Source: Sulfurovum sp. UBA5198
GTDB lineage: Bacteria; Campylobacterota; Campylobacteria; Campylobacterales; Sulfurovaceae
Assembly: GCA_002412865.1 (NCBI GenBank)
Contig: DHVW01000002.1
Location: 90,659-154,658 of the forward strand
Direction: 5' to 3'
Length of the DNA stretch: 64,000 nucleotides
Part shown: piece after piece, positions 46,426-55,771 of the stretch
Layout: each line of letters opens with the position of its first letter
Numbering within the stretch: position 1 is the stretch's first letter
Position numbers and translations under genes: made by a program
Notes under the pieces: model-generated
What the model saw: the letters and a program-made list of their open reading frames with translations, nothing else
The model's database searches: none
What the model was told of the DNA's origin: nothing

Positions 46426-47571
46426 ATGAAAATAATAATAGATAAAATAAATCTACCATCACCATGTTGGTTACTAGAAGAAAAAGCTTTACGAAAAAAT
46501 ATCTCAATTTTTGAAGATATTCAAAATAGAAGCGGTGCCAAGATACTATTAGCACTCAAAGGGTACTCGCTATGGAAGAGTTTTGATATTATTCGCCCTA
46601 TTCTACATGGTTGTTGTGCAAGTGGATTACATGAGGCTAAACTAGCATATGAGGAGTTTGCCAAAGAAGTACATACATATTCTCCAGCATTCAAAGAGCG
46701 TGATATAAAAGAGATAGCATCAATATCGCACCATATGGTATTCAATTCTATTTTACAATTTAATACTTATGCTCAAAAAGCCAAAGAAATAAATCCACTA
46801 ATATCTCTGGGCCTTAGGGTAAATCCAGAATATTCAGAATCTCCAACTGAGATGTACAACCCATGTGGTTTATATTCAAGACTTGGGACTACTTTTGCTA
46901 ATTTTGATGATAGAATTATGAAGCATTGCGATGGACTTCATTTCCATGCTCTTTGCGAACAAGATAGTGATGCACTTGAAGGCGTACTAGCAAAATTTGA
47001 AGAGAAATTTGGATTATATATATCACAACTAAAATGGGTAAATTTTGGTGGTGGTCATCACATTACTAGAGATGATTATGACATAGAAAAGCTTGTTAAT
47101 ATTATCGCTAATTTTAAAAGTAAATATAATAACATAGAGGTATATTTAGAACCTGGGGAAGCTGTCGGCTGGAGAACTGGTACATTACACACAACGGTTC
47201 TTGATATAGTTCATAATGGCATGGACATTGCCATACTAGATAGCTCTGCAGAAGCTCATATGCCTGATACTATACTAATGCCGTATCGTGCTGATGTCAG
47301 AAATAGTGGTGAAGCTAACGAGAAAAATTATACATATAGATTAGCAGGAAACACATGTTTGGCTGGTGATATTATGGGGGATTATAGTTTTGATGAGCCT
47401 TTGAATATTGGAGATACAATAATATTTGAGGATCAAATGCACTATACAATGGTAAAAGCTACTACATTTAATGGTGTTCCACTTCCATCTATTGCCATCG
47501 AGAAAGAAAGTGGGGAGATTGAACTGCTTAGAGAATTTGGATATGAAGAGTTCAAGAATAGATTATCTTAG
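46426..47571 (+). CDS. nspC: Carboxynorspermidine/carboxyspermidine decarboxylase
   Basis: A 381-residue PLP-dependent barrel enzyme of the alanine-racemase-fold decarboxylases, completing the alternative spermidine or norspermidine pathway. The PLP lysine lies in ILLALKGYSLW (near residue 45), HFHALCEQ and WVNFGGGHH follow, and the C-terminal region has YRLAGNTCLAGDIMGDY with the catalytic Cys. Its partner carboxyspermidine dehydrogenase is not in the window. It has no ribosome-binding site. Its 3' end overlaps tamB by 9 bp, tail to tail. Confidence 0.95.
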   Translation: MKIIIDKINLPSPCWLLEEKALRKNISIFEDIQNRSGAKILLALKGYSLWKSFDIIRPILHGCCASGLHEAKLAYEEFAKEVHTYSPAFKERDIKEIASISHHMVFNSILQFNTYAQKAKEINPLISLGLRVNPEYSESPTEMYNPCGLYSRLGTTFANFDDRIMKHCDGLHFHALCEQDSDALEGVLAKFEEKFGLYISQLKWVNFGGGHHITRDDYDIEKLVNIIANFKSKYNNIEVYLEPGEAVGWRTGTLHTTVLDIVHNGMDIAILDSSAEAHMPDTILMPYRADVRNSGEANEKNYTYRLAGNTCLAGDIMGDYSFDEPLNIGDTIIFEDQMHYTMVKATTFNGVPLPSIAIEKESGEIELLREFGYEEFKNRLS

Positions 47572-50403
47572 TGTTGTATTTTTATCCCTTGGATCTAAAG
47601 TTTTAAATTCCTTTTTATATAATATATCAGCACTACTTGATTGACTGCTAACCGATATTACGCCTTCTAGCGAGTTGCTAAAATCATATTTTATTTTTGC
47701 TCGTGAAATACCTTGTTCATTAACATATATCAATGTTGTACTACCATTTAATCTCTTACCTACCTCGATACTATTTTTAGCTCCTAATACCAGATGGTCA
47801 AAATTTATTCCCATGTCAGACAATAGAGATTTTGCCATCGCACCACCCATCATTTTCATCATCTCATCACCACTATAATTATTTGCCGCAACCTCTGAGT
47901 CAAACATAATTAGAGCCAATATCTGCTCTTTTGTTAACTTTGGAGTTGAGGAAAAATTTACAATTGGATTTCCAGGAGTTCCTGTAATAATAACTCTAAT
48001 TTTATGATTGGGCGCAATATATGTTGCTTTTAGTTCAAGCATTGGTTTCTCTATGTTTCCAGTAAAGTAAATATTACTATCTTGAATTATAAATTTTTTA
48101 CCTTTATAATAAAAGTTTCCACCACTTGGAATATTTGCCATTCCTAAAACTATCATATTACTGTGTGCTATCTTCTCGACACCAATATCTATATTTGCTA
48201 AAAAATTAGAATCACCATCTCTGTATCTTACTGGTCCATCGGATTTCACTTTAATGGAGAGCGAAAGGTTATCCATAAAAGGTGATACACGCTTTGTAGC
48301 TATATCTCTTGAAACTACAATATCACTATCAGTTGCAAATGATTTTTGACCAAAATAATATAAAATATCACCATCAATAACTCTAACATTACCTTTTATA
48401 CTAATAGCATCTTTATTAATTATAGTATCTAAATCAAAACCTGCCCTAAATGATGCTAAACGATGTGGAATAACAACACCCGAGGAATTAAGATGGAAAC
48501 TGCCTTGCTGTGATGCTAAATTGTATTGTCCAGTTGCAGTTGTTGTGTCATTTATCCATGCTTTAGTAACAAATATAGTACTATCATTCAATGTAAACAA
48601 TGATGCTTTTGTAGAAAAGTATCTTTGATCATCATATTTGAAATCATAGTTATTTACGACCAATTTTGCACCATCAAAATTCACGTTAGCCCTAATGGAG
48701 TCAAATACAGTTTGATTTTTAGGATTTGTGCCATAGTTTAGTTTTGATGAACTAATATCAACGACTCCTTTTTGCATATTTTCCACTGTTGCCCTTAGTG
48801 TCGCATCTCCATTTAAAGCTGGTAATTTAAATTCAAAAAACTTTGATATTCCATGAAGTGTATTTGCAATAGAAGCTGTTTTGGTTTCTATTAAAATAGT
48901 TTTAGATATATCTCCATTGATTTTAAAATCAGTGTTGCCAATAATAATATTGCCTATTATTGTATTTTGTCCAACTGGATTTGTTAATTTTGCCGAGATA
49001 TTGTTATTATCAATATTAATTAGTGTACTATTTGCCTGCATAACAATTTTGGCTTTTGCATTTGCTAATGCTTCCCACTTCAAACTAGGGATTAATTTTT
49101 GTAATATTGACACTTTTGGAACATTGGCCGTAGCATCAATACTCCATATATTATTTGTATCTCTATTTGCTTTTCCAACCGCATCTATAATATCTGATTT
49201 AGCTATAAATTCAAGATTAGAAACAATTGGGGCTTTAAAAATTATTGGTATTTTTGCGTCTATTACTCCTCTTGCATTTTGTAATGAAGTTGGCAAGGAT
49301 ATCCAATCTTTAATAAGTAAAGGTTGTTTTGACTTCATTAACAAATCTCCGCCATCAAACCCTATAGTTCTAATGGTTCCATTGAACTCTTCAACATCTA
49401 CAATTGCATCTAATTTATCCGCGTCACCACTATATTTAATCTTTGGACTTGCTAATAATTGTATAAGCTTTGGATGCAAATTTGTCATTGCTAGTGCCTC
49501 AGCACTACCCGCATATGTCACTTCCCCATCTATATTGGTTACATCACTAATGACTTTAATATTTGGTGCATAAAAACTCTGTGCTACTCCAGTTGAATGG
49601 ACAATAGTTTTATTTTTTGCAAAATCAAAAATTACAAGTGATACAGAACTTGTTACATCTATGTTATTGTTATCACTCTTGCCAAGTAGTATTTTCTTGC
49701 CATTGGCTGTTAGATTGGCAGTAAAACCAGCTTTCGTTATATTTAGCTCTTCTATCTTTGCATAACTTATATTTTTGGCATCTAGTGGAATTTTATATCT
49801 CGTATAGAGAGTTTGATTGGCTTTCACATCTCCACTACCTATTAGCTTAAAAGCACCAGCTACTTTGGCATCATAATTAATATCACCGTAATTTGTCTTA
49901 GTATTTAATTTAATATACCCATCTAGCAATTCGAATGGCTCTGTTTGTAGTCGCAACCCTTTTGCAGTTATCTCAGTATACAATAATCTATAATGTCTAT
50001 GGCTAAATGGAACTATTGTAATCTTTGCTTTTTGGATTATAATCTCAAAATTCATTGGTTTGCTAGTTTTATCTTTCGAATCAAAGGATTCTATTAGCGA
50101 GACTGTTCTATTTCTATCTAGGTCATCAATGACTAAATTATGAATTAGAATCTTTTTATCAAATAACGATAGTGGACTCCATGAAAAATTTATCTTTGAT
50201 GCTAGTGGCTTATTGTTGTATTTTATATCAATGGCTGTAATACCATTTAGCAAATCGCCTTTCGCACTACGATATGTTATATTATGCTCACCTAGTATAT
50301 TTCCTGTTAATTTATTTAATAAAAATGGTGTATTGGTAGCTATTGTTAGTAAAACTGCAACAAAAACAATTGTTATCATTAGATAAAAAAGTATTTTACT
50401 CAA
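47563..50403 (-). CDS. tamB: Translocation and assembly module protein TamB
   Basis: A 946-residue inner-membrane-anchored protein with a long beta-taco periplasmic body: an N-terminal membrane segment (about 5-25), repeated short beta strands, and the C-terminal DUF490 domain with the terminal motif including KGKKFIIQDSNIYFTGNIEKP and NPIVNFSSTPKLTKEQILALI. It moves phospholipids or assists outer-membrane insertion with TamA. It starts with TTG in a TTGA overlap with the tamA stop, with AGGA eight bases upstream. Confidence 0.9.
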   Translation of the reverse strand: MSKILFYLMITIVFVAVLLTIATNTPFLLNKLTGNILGEHNITYRSAKGDLLNGITAIDIKYNNKPLASKINFSWSPLSLFDKKILIHNLVIDDLDRNRTVSLIESFDSKDKTSKPMNFEIIIQKAKITIVPFSHRHYRLLYTEITAKGLRLQTEPFELLDGYIKLNTKTNYGDINYDAKVAGAFKLIGSGDVKANQTLYTRYKIPLDAKNISYAKIEELNITKAGFTANLTANGKKILLGKSDNNNIDVTSSVSLVIFDFAKNKTIVHSTGVAQSFYAPNIKVISDVTNIDGEVTYAGSAEALAMTNLHPKLIQLLASPKIKYSGDADKLDAIVDVEEFNGTIRTIGFDGGDLLMKSKQPLLIKDWISLPTSLQNARGVIDAKIPIIFKAPIVSNLEFIAKSDIIDAVGKANRDTNNIWSIDATANVPKVSILQKLIPSLKWEALANAKAKIVMQANSTLINIDNNNISAKLTNPVGQNTIIGNIIIGNTDFKINGDISKTILIETKTASIANTLHGISKFFEFKLPALNGDATLRATVENMQKGVVDISSSKLNYGTNPKNQTVFDSIRANVNFDGAKLVVNNYDFKYDDQRYFSTKASLFTLNDSTIFVTKAWINDTTTATGQYNLASQQGSFHLNSSGVVIPHRLASFRAGFDLDTIINKDAISIKGNVRVIDGDILYYFGQKSFATDSDIVVSRDIATKRVSPFMDNLSLSIKVKSDGPVRYRDGDSNFLANIDIGVEKIAHSNMIVLGMANIPSGGNFYYKGKKFIIQDSNIYFTGNIEKPMLELKATYIAPNHKIRVIITGTPGNPIVNFSSTPKLTKEQILALIMFDSEVAANNYSGDEMMKMMGGAMAKSLLSDMGINFDHLVLGAKNSIEVGKRLNGSTTLIYVNEQGISRAKIKYDFSNSLEGVISVSSQSSSADILYKKEFKTLDPRDKNTTLR

Positions 50404-52184
50404 AATGATTGTCCTAATTGAAATTGAATTCCATATTGAGAGATATCTCTTGCATTCACGCCAATATCTATCTTAAATGGTCCAACAGGCGTGAGATACC
50501 TTAAACCAAATCCAACTGAGCTAATAATTGCTCCAGTAAAATCATAATTCTTTTGATTTAGCATAGTATTGTCTGTAAATATTGCACCCACAAACTCTTC
50601 ATTTATAGGATAATCTATCTCAAATGATAGATTTGCAAAACTCAATGCCCCATTACTAAGATATGTTGTGGGCGTTGTAATTGTACCAAGCTGATTATAT
50701 CCATATGCCCTATTTCCGAATGAACCACCACCAAAGAATAGTTTTGACTCTGGGAGCTTGTTTGTAATCTCATCGATTAAGCCAACCTTTGCTACAGTTG
50801 CGAAAGTATAATCATGCCATGTGTATATTCCTCTAGCTTCTAGTAGTAACTTTGTAAAATCACTAGCATCTGGATTATACGGTATACCATATTCAAAAAT
50901 TCCTGAAAAATAATATCCATATTTAGGATTAAGCTTATCATCCCTAGTATCATATGTAGCTTGAAAATATGGATATAATAATACAAAATTACCATCTTGA
51001 ATTCCAACTGTGCCAAGTGATGTTATTATAATATTCTCTAGAACAATACCAGCTCTTAGGTACATATCGTTAAATTCATAAGCCGTAAATGCTTTTATAT
51101 ACTCTTTTTCTTCTGTAAATCCAACGAATTCCAAATTGGAATATCCACCATTAGATCCAAAATCCAAATAATATTTATCATATGAAAAAAGTGCTGGTCT
51201 AAAAAAATCAATATCAGCCAATTTCTCTTTTAGTGAATATCTAGTAGTTAAAACTAACTTTTGAGCATTTCCTAAAAAATTTCTTTTTGTTAATTGTGCC
51301 TGAATTCTAGCCCCAGTATAACTATCATAACCCAAACCACCACTAAAGTAGTATGGATTTTCAACCAATTTCAACGATAAATCAACTGGTACTACATTAT
51401 ATAGTTTTCGCTCTACATTTACCAAAATAGTATCAAAAGCCTCTAAGTCTTCAAGCCTTTGATATGTATCTCTAGCTTTTTTTGTACTAAATCTTTGACC
51501 TTTCAATGCCTCTACTCTTGATAATATAACAGAATCTTTTACATCATCAGCACCAACTATGGTTGTATCACCAAAGGTACAAACATCTCCTTTTGTTAGT
51601 TTATAAACTAGCTCTACATAATATTTATCTAAATCTACATATGCTTTTGTATCTAAATTATAACTGCAATAGCCATCAAGCAGTAGCTTAGAGATTATTT
51701 TCTGTTTATCTTCTACAAACTGCTTGGCTTTAAATCTCTCTCCAGTTCTATTTTTGATAATCTCATCAATATTATAATCACTAATTACATTACCACTCTT
51801 GATAATGACTGGTTTACCTTCATCAATGTATATTTTTATTTCTTTGTCGCTATCCACAATATTAAACTTTGCATCATAAAAGCCTTCTGAATCATAAAAG
51901 CTCTTTAATGTTACAGCGAGAGAAGGAATAAGCTTTTCATCAATATATGGTTTTCTATCTTTCCAAAACTCTAAAAATAATCCTGACCTTACATCTAGTG
52001 CATCTTCAATTGCTGATAAAGGTATAGCTTCGCTAAAGCCCTCTATTTTTACGAGCTTAGTTTTAATTTCTACTTTCTCACTTTTAGTCACACTACTGTT
52101 TGTATCAGCAAGCAAAAGAGAGCTTGAAAGTATCAAAAATGAAACACTGGTTACAATAAAACGCCCACGATAAATATTATGCAC
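50400..52184 (-). CDS. tamA: TamA/BamA-family outer-membrane protein
   Basis: A 594-residue Omp85 protein: signal peptide (about 1-26, ending LLLADT), POTRA-like repeats (about 45-260), and a 16-strand barrel domain from about residue 270 (YYFSGGLGYDSYTGARIQAQL ... DARDISQYGIQFQLGQSF region). Adjacent tamB makes TamA the best call over BamA. The start is GTG at 52184, overlapping proA by 8 bp, without a strong Shine-Dalgarno. Confidence 0.9.
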   Translation of the reverse strand: MHNIYRGRFIVTSVSFLILSSSLLLADTNSSVTKSEKVEIKTKLVKIEGFSEAIPLSAIEDALDVRSGLFLEFWKDRKPYIDEKLIPSLAVTLKSFYDSEGFYDAKFNIVDSDKEIKIYIDEGKPVIIKSGNVISDYNIDEIIKNRTGERFKAKQFVEDKQKIISKLLLDGYCSYNLDTKAYVDLDKYYVELVYKLTKGDVCTFGDTTIVGADDVKDSVILSRVEALKGQRFSTKKARDTYQRLEDLEAFDTILVNVERKLYNVVPVDLSLKLVENPYYFSGGLGYDSYTGARIQAQLTKRNFLGNAQKLVLTTRYSLKEKLADIDFFRPALFSYDKYYLDFGSNGGYSNLEFVGFTEEKEYIKAFTAYEFNDMYLRAGIVLENIIITSLGTVGIQDGNFVLLYPYFQATYDTRDDKLNPKYGYYFSGIFEYGIPYNPDASDFTKLLLEARGIYTWHDYTFATVAKVGLIDEITNKLPESKLFFGGGSFGNRAYGYNQLGTITTPTTYLSNGALSFANLSFEIDYPINEEFVGAIFTDNTMLNQKNYDFTGAIISSVGFGLRYLTPVGPFKIDIGVNARDISQYGIQFQLGQSF

Positions 52185-53412
52185 GAATCTGACCGCTTCC
52201 GTATATCTTAAACTTATATGTTGTTAGCTCATTAATACCCATTGGACCTCTAGCATGAAGCTTATTTGTAGATATTCCAACCTCTGCACCAAATCCAAAA
52301 ACAGCTCCGTCTGTAAATCTAGTGCTAGCATTCACATACACACATGCTGCGTCAATTTGGTTCATAAAATATTCGCTTGCTGTATAATTTTCAGTGATTA
52401 TGGCCTCGGAGTGTCCAGAGCCAAATTCTCTAATATGAGCTATCGCTTCATCTATTCCGTTTACAATTTTCATATTAAGAGTATTAGCTAGATATTCTGT
52501 ATCAAAGTCCTCATTTGTTGCCAACATAATATCTATAATTTTACAAACCTCACTATCACCCTTTAATAGTGTATCATTTTTCATAAATTCACTATATAAC
52601 AGAGGTAGGATATCTATTGCAATTTCTTTATCAATTATAAGTGTCTCCATGGCATTACACACTCCTGGGCGATGACATTTGGCATTTATGGCAATTTTGA
52701 GAGCCTTTTGCGTATCAGCATCTTTGTGAATATATGTATGGCAAAGACCTTTGTCGTGTTTAACCACAGGAATTGATGAATTTTGAGATATATATTTTAT
52801 GAGTGCTTCTCCACCTCTTGGTACTATCAAATCAACATACTTATCCATCTTAATTAGATTAGCAACGCCCTCGCGGCTACTGTTAGGAAGCAAAGAGATT
52901 ATAGATTTTGATAATCCATTTCTCTCCAACACTTCCTGAAGAACAGTTGCAATTATTTGATTTGAATATTCAGCTTCTTTGCCACCTTTCAATATCGCCA
53001 CATTACCACTCTTAAAACATAAAGCTCCAACATCGCTTGTTACATTTGGACGAGATTCATAGATTACAGCTACAACACCTATTGGTACTGATACTTTTTC
53101 AATTCGCAAATTATCATCATTAATCCACCCTTCAAGCACTCTACCCACTGGTTCTTTTAGTGCTGATATTTCACGGAGTGAAGTTGCCATAGCAAATACT
53201 CTTTTTTCATCAAGAAGTAGTCTATCTAGCATAGCACTATCTAAGTTATTTTCAATTCCATATTTAATATCTTTACTATTTTGGGCTATTATTCTACTGC
53301 TATTATTCTCTAGTGCGGTTGCCATTTCAAGTAAAATTCTATTTTTATCTCTGCTTTTTAGTGTAGCAATTGTCGACGCACTATCTTTTGATGCTATCAA
53401 AAATGATTCCAT
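52177..53412 (-). CDS. proA: Glutamate-5-semialdehyde dehydrogenase (gamma-glutamyl phosphate reductase)
   Basis: A 411-residue aldehyde-dehydrogenase-fold enzyme reducing gamma-glutamyl phosphate to glutamate semialdehyde in proline synthesis. Motifs: VIYESRPNVTSDVGALCFKSGN, LIVPRGGEALIKYI, the catalytic Cys in HRPGVCNAMETLII, and RFTDGAVFGFGAEVGIST. Full length. proB is not in the window, although its usual Campylobacterota neighbours fmt and birA are at 32767-34294. Confidence 0.96.
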   Translation of the reverse strand: MESFLIASKDSASTIATLKSRDKNRILLEMATALENNSSRIIAQNSKDIKYGIENNLDSAMLDRLLLDEKRVFAMATSLREISALKEPVGRVLEGWINDDNLRIEKVSVPIGVVAVIYESRPNVTSDVGALCFKSGNVAILKGGKEAEYSNQIIATVLQEVLERNGLSKSIISLLPNSSREGVANLIKMDKYVDLIVPRGGEALIKYISQNSSIPVVKHDKGLCHTYIHKDADTQKALKIAINAKCHRPGVCNAMETLIIDKEIAIDILPLLYSEFMKNDTLLKGDSEVCKIIDIMLATNEDFDTEYLANTLNMKIVNGIDEAIAHIREFGSGHSEAIITENYTASEYFMNQIDAACVYVNASTRFTDGAVFGFGAEVGISTNKLHARGPMGINELTTYKFKIYGSGQIRA

Positions 53413-53446
53413 TTTGGCATGTCCTTTTGATTTATATTTTGTAAAT

Positions 53447-53452
53447 ATTATG
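53447..53452 (-). promoter_or_regulatory. Possible -10 box (CATAAT) upstream of proA
   Basis: The minus strand reads GGCATAATATT about 35 bases upstream of the proA ATG; AAAGGA follows as ribosome-binding site. It would drive proA-tamA-tamB. The first base differs from the TATAAT consensus. Confidence 0.4.
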
Positions 53453-53489
53453 CCATAAGCGATTAAAAAATTGGCTTATCTATGAAATT

Positions 53490-54200
53490 TTAGACCAAAA
53501 ATGAGCTTACAAGCCCTATTAATCCACCAAAAATACCGCCCCACACAACTAGCCATCCTAGATGTTCATCAACTAGTGCTTTAACAAGCTCTTTAACCAT
53601 CTTTGGAGTTAGTATTTCAAGTCTACTATTGACAAGCTTCTCGATTGATGCTATTAAGTCGCTTTGAACTGAACTACTTTTAAAATGGATATGTATTTGT
53701 GCATGAAACTCATCTGAAGAAACTATTGAAACAAGTGATGACTGAAGCTTCTCAAGAAATGAATCCTTAAATGAATCTATCAAACTCTCGCCACCAAACA
53801 TACCAAGCATTCCACCTATTTTTGATTCCAGTACTGTACTTTTTAGGGCATCGAATGCTGGTGACATATCTGTTGATTTAATTATTGGTGCTAGGTCTAT
53901 TTTCTTCTCTTCGCTACTCAAAAATTTATTTACATGAGAAGCATCAAAAAACTGCTCCATAACCATTTTTTTAACTGAATTTTTAAATGTTTCAAAGTTT
54001 TTTTCTATCACCCCAGAACCATATAGATATGGTACCCGCTCAAAAAGCATATAAATGGCAAGCCAATTTGTAATAGCTCCTGAAAAAGCATATGTACCTA
54101 TATTTAGCATAGGTGTATATAAATCTTTAGGCACTACAAATGCCAACCCTATAAATAAAACTGCTACGATATTTGTTAATAATGATTTTGAAATTTCCAT
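53490..54200 (-). CDS. DUF445-family membrane protein
   Basis: A 236-residue protein with an N-terminal hydrophobic pair (about 8-24 and 32-50), TYAFSGAITNWLAIYMLFERVPYLYGSGVI, a long amphipathic helical middle, and a C-terminal membrane segment ending WGGIFGGLIGLVSSFLV. This is the DUF445/YheB pattern; function is unknown. GGAGAG precedes the ATG. It is a single-gene unit divergent from gatB. Confidence 0.85.
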   Translation of the reverse strand: MEISKSLLTNIVAVLFIGLAFVVPKDLYTPMLNIGTYAFSGAITNWLAIYMLFERVPYLYGSGVIEKNFETFKNSVKKMVMEQFFDASHVNKFLSSEEKKIDLAPIIKSTDMSPAFDALKSTVLESKIGGMLGMFGGESLIDSFKDSFLEKLQSSLVSIVSSDEFHAQIHIHFKSSSVQSDLIASIEKLVNSRLEILTPKMVKELVKALVDEHLGWLVVWGGIFGGLIGLVSSFLV

Positions 54201-54280
54201 ATTGTTAAATTGCTCTCCATATTTTAATGCTGGTATATTAACATATAATGGCTATCAATGGGATTTTAATTCTGTTTTGA

Positions 54281-54286
54281 TATAAT
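54281..54286 (+). promoter_or_regulatory. -10 box (TATAAT) of the gatB promoter
   Basis: TTTGATATAATTAAA gives an expected start near 54293 and a leader of about 35 bases with AAGGA at 54318-54322, five bases before the ATG. It probably also serves the channel, RCK and gpsA genes downstream. Confidence 0.65.
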
Positions 54287-54327
54287 TAAAGCATATAAAT
54301 ATAAGACAAGACCAAACAAGGAAAATA

Positions 54328-55761
54328 ATGCAATTCGAAACAGTAATAGGACTTGAGGTTCATGCTCAACTAAATACAAAAACAAAAATATTCTGCTCTT
54401 GTGCTACGAGTTTTGCAGAACATCAAAACATTAACACATGTCCTGTTTGTCTTGCACTTCCAGGAGCTTTACCAGTTTTGAATATTGAAACTGTGAAAAA
54501 AGCGATGTTATTTGGAAATGCCGTAAATGCTACTGTTAATCAAAAGTCAATATTTAACCGTAAAAGCTACTTTTATCCAGACAGCCCATCTGCTTATCAA
54601 ATCACACAGTTTGATATTGCTATTGTAGAAAACGGGGAATTATTCATAGATCTAGAAGATGGGACTAGCAAACGAATAGGCATCACAAGAGCTCATCTTG
54701 AGGCAGATGCAGGTAAAAATATGCACGAGGGTGCTTTATCTAAAGTTGACTTGAACCGTGCAGGAACGCCACTTCTAGAGATAGTAAGTGAACCAGAAAT
54801 GAGAAGTAGCGAAGATGCCGTAGCTTATCTTAAAAAACTTCACTCTATTGTAAGATACCTTGATATCAGTGATGCAAATATGCAAGAAGGGTCATTTAGA
54901 TGTGATGTGAATGTATCTATCCGCCCAATAGGTCAAGAACAATTTGGTACAAGAGTTGAAATCAAAAATATAAATTCATTTAGGTTTGTTGCCGCTGCTA
55001 TTGCATATGAAGTAGCTAGGCAAACTGAAGCTTATGAGGATGGTACATATGATACTGAAGTGTGCCAAGAAACAAGATTGTGGGATGTGGGCAGAAGTGT
55101 AACAAAGAGCATGAGAGGCAAAGAAGATAGTGCTGATTATCGTTATTTTCCAGACCCAGATTTGCGTCCTGTTATTGTAACTGATGCGATGATGGAGATT
55201 GCTAAAAATATACCAGAACTTCCAGATGCCAAAGTCATTAGATATGTGAATGTGCTTGGTATCAAAAAAGATGATGCGCTTGTCATTACGGCACAAAAAG
55301 AGATGGCGTATTATTTTGAAGAGATGATTGCTTGTGGTAGTGAGCCAAAAACAGCTGTTACATGGCTAACAAGTGAGCTACTAGGTAGACTAAATAAACT
55401 TGGTCTAAATATAGAAAATTCTCCAATAAGTGCCAAAACACTTGGTGAACTTACAAGTAAAATCTCAAATGACACCATCTCTGGTAAAGGTGCTAAAGAT
55501 ATACTTGATTATATGTTAGAAAATGATAGCAGGAATATAGATGAACTGATTACAAAACTTGGTCTTGCTCAAGTTAGTGATGATGGTGCAATCAACGAGA
55601 TGATAGATGCGATCTTAGCTGCAAATACAGATAAGGTAACAGAGTATAAAAGTGGTAAAGATAAACTCTTTGGATTTTTTGTAGGACAGCTTATGAAAAA
55701 TAGTGGAGGCTCAGTAAATCCAGCCAAGGCGAATGATCTACTAAAACAAAAACTCTCATAA
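54328..55761 (+). CDS. gatB: Aspartyl/glutamyl-tRNA amidotransferase subunit B
   Basis: A 477-residue GatB subunit that phosphorylates misacylated Glu-tRNA-Gln/Asp-tRNA-Asn for amidation. It starts [19 protein letters not shown], has the zinc cysteines in CSC and CPVCLALPG, and the signature [16 protein letters not shown]; the C-terminal tail domain (from about 400) ends [14 protein letters not shown]. gatA and gatC are not in the window. Confidence 0.97.
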   Translation: MQFETVIGLEVHAQLNTKTKIFCSCATSFAEHQNINTCPVCLALPGALPVLNIETVKKAMLFGNAVNATVNQKSIFNRKSYFYPDSPSAYQITQFDIAIVENGELFIDLEDGTSKRIGITRAHLEADAGKNMHEGALSKVDLNRAGTPLLEIVSEPEMRSSEDAVAYLKKLHSIVRYLDISDANMQEGSFRCDVNVSIRPIGQEQFGTRVEIKNINSFRFVAAAIAYEVARQTEAYEDGTYDTEVCQETRLWDVGRSVTKSMRGKEDSADYRYFPDPDLRPVIVTDAMMEIAKNIPELPDAKVIRYVNVLGIKKDDALVITAQKEMAYYFEEMIACGSEPKTAVTWLTSELLGRLNKLGLNIENSPISAKTLGELTSKISNDTISGKGAKDILDYMLENDSRNIDELITKLGLAQVSDDGAINEMIDAILAANTDKVTEYKSGKDKLFGFFVGQLMKNSGGSVNPAKANDLLKQKLS

Positions 55762-55771
55762 AAGGTATAAT

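Noticed and set aside
48881..49573. Plus-strand open frame of 230 codons
   Set aside because: It lies entirely opposite tamB, whose beta-repeat protein is clear; the antisense product is a low-complexity Ile/Leu/Ser/Ala sequence typical of a shadow frame.
50400..52184. BamA
   Set aside because: Domain layout alone would allow BamA, but the direct coupling to tamB and the length near 594 residues favour TamA.
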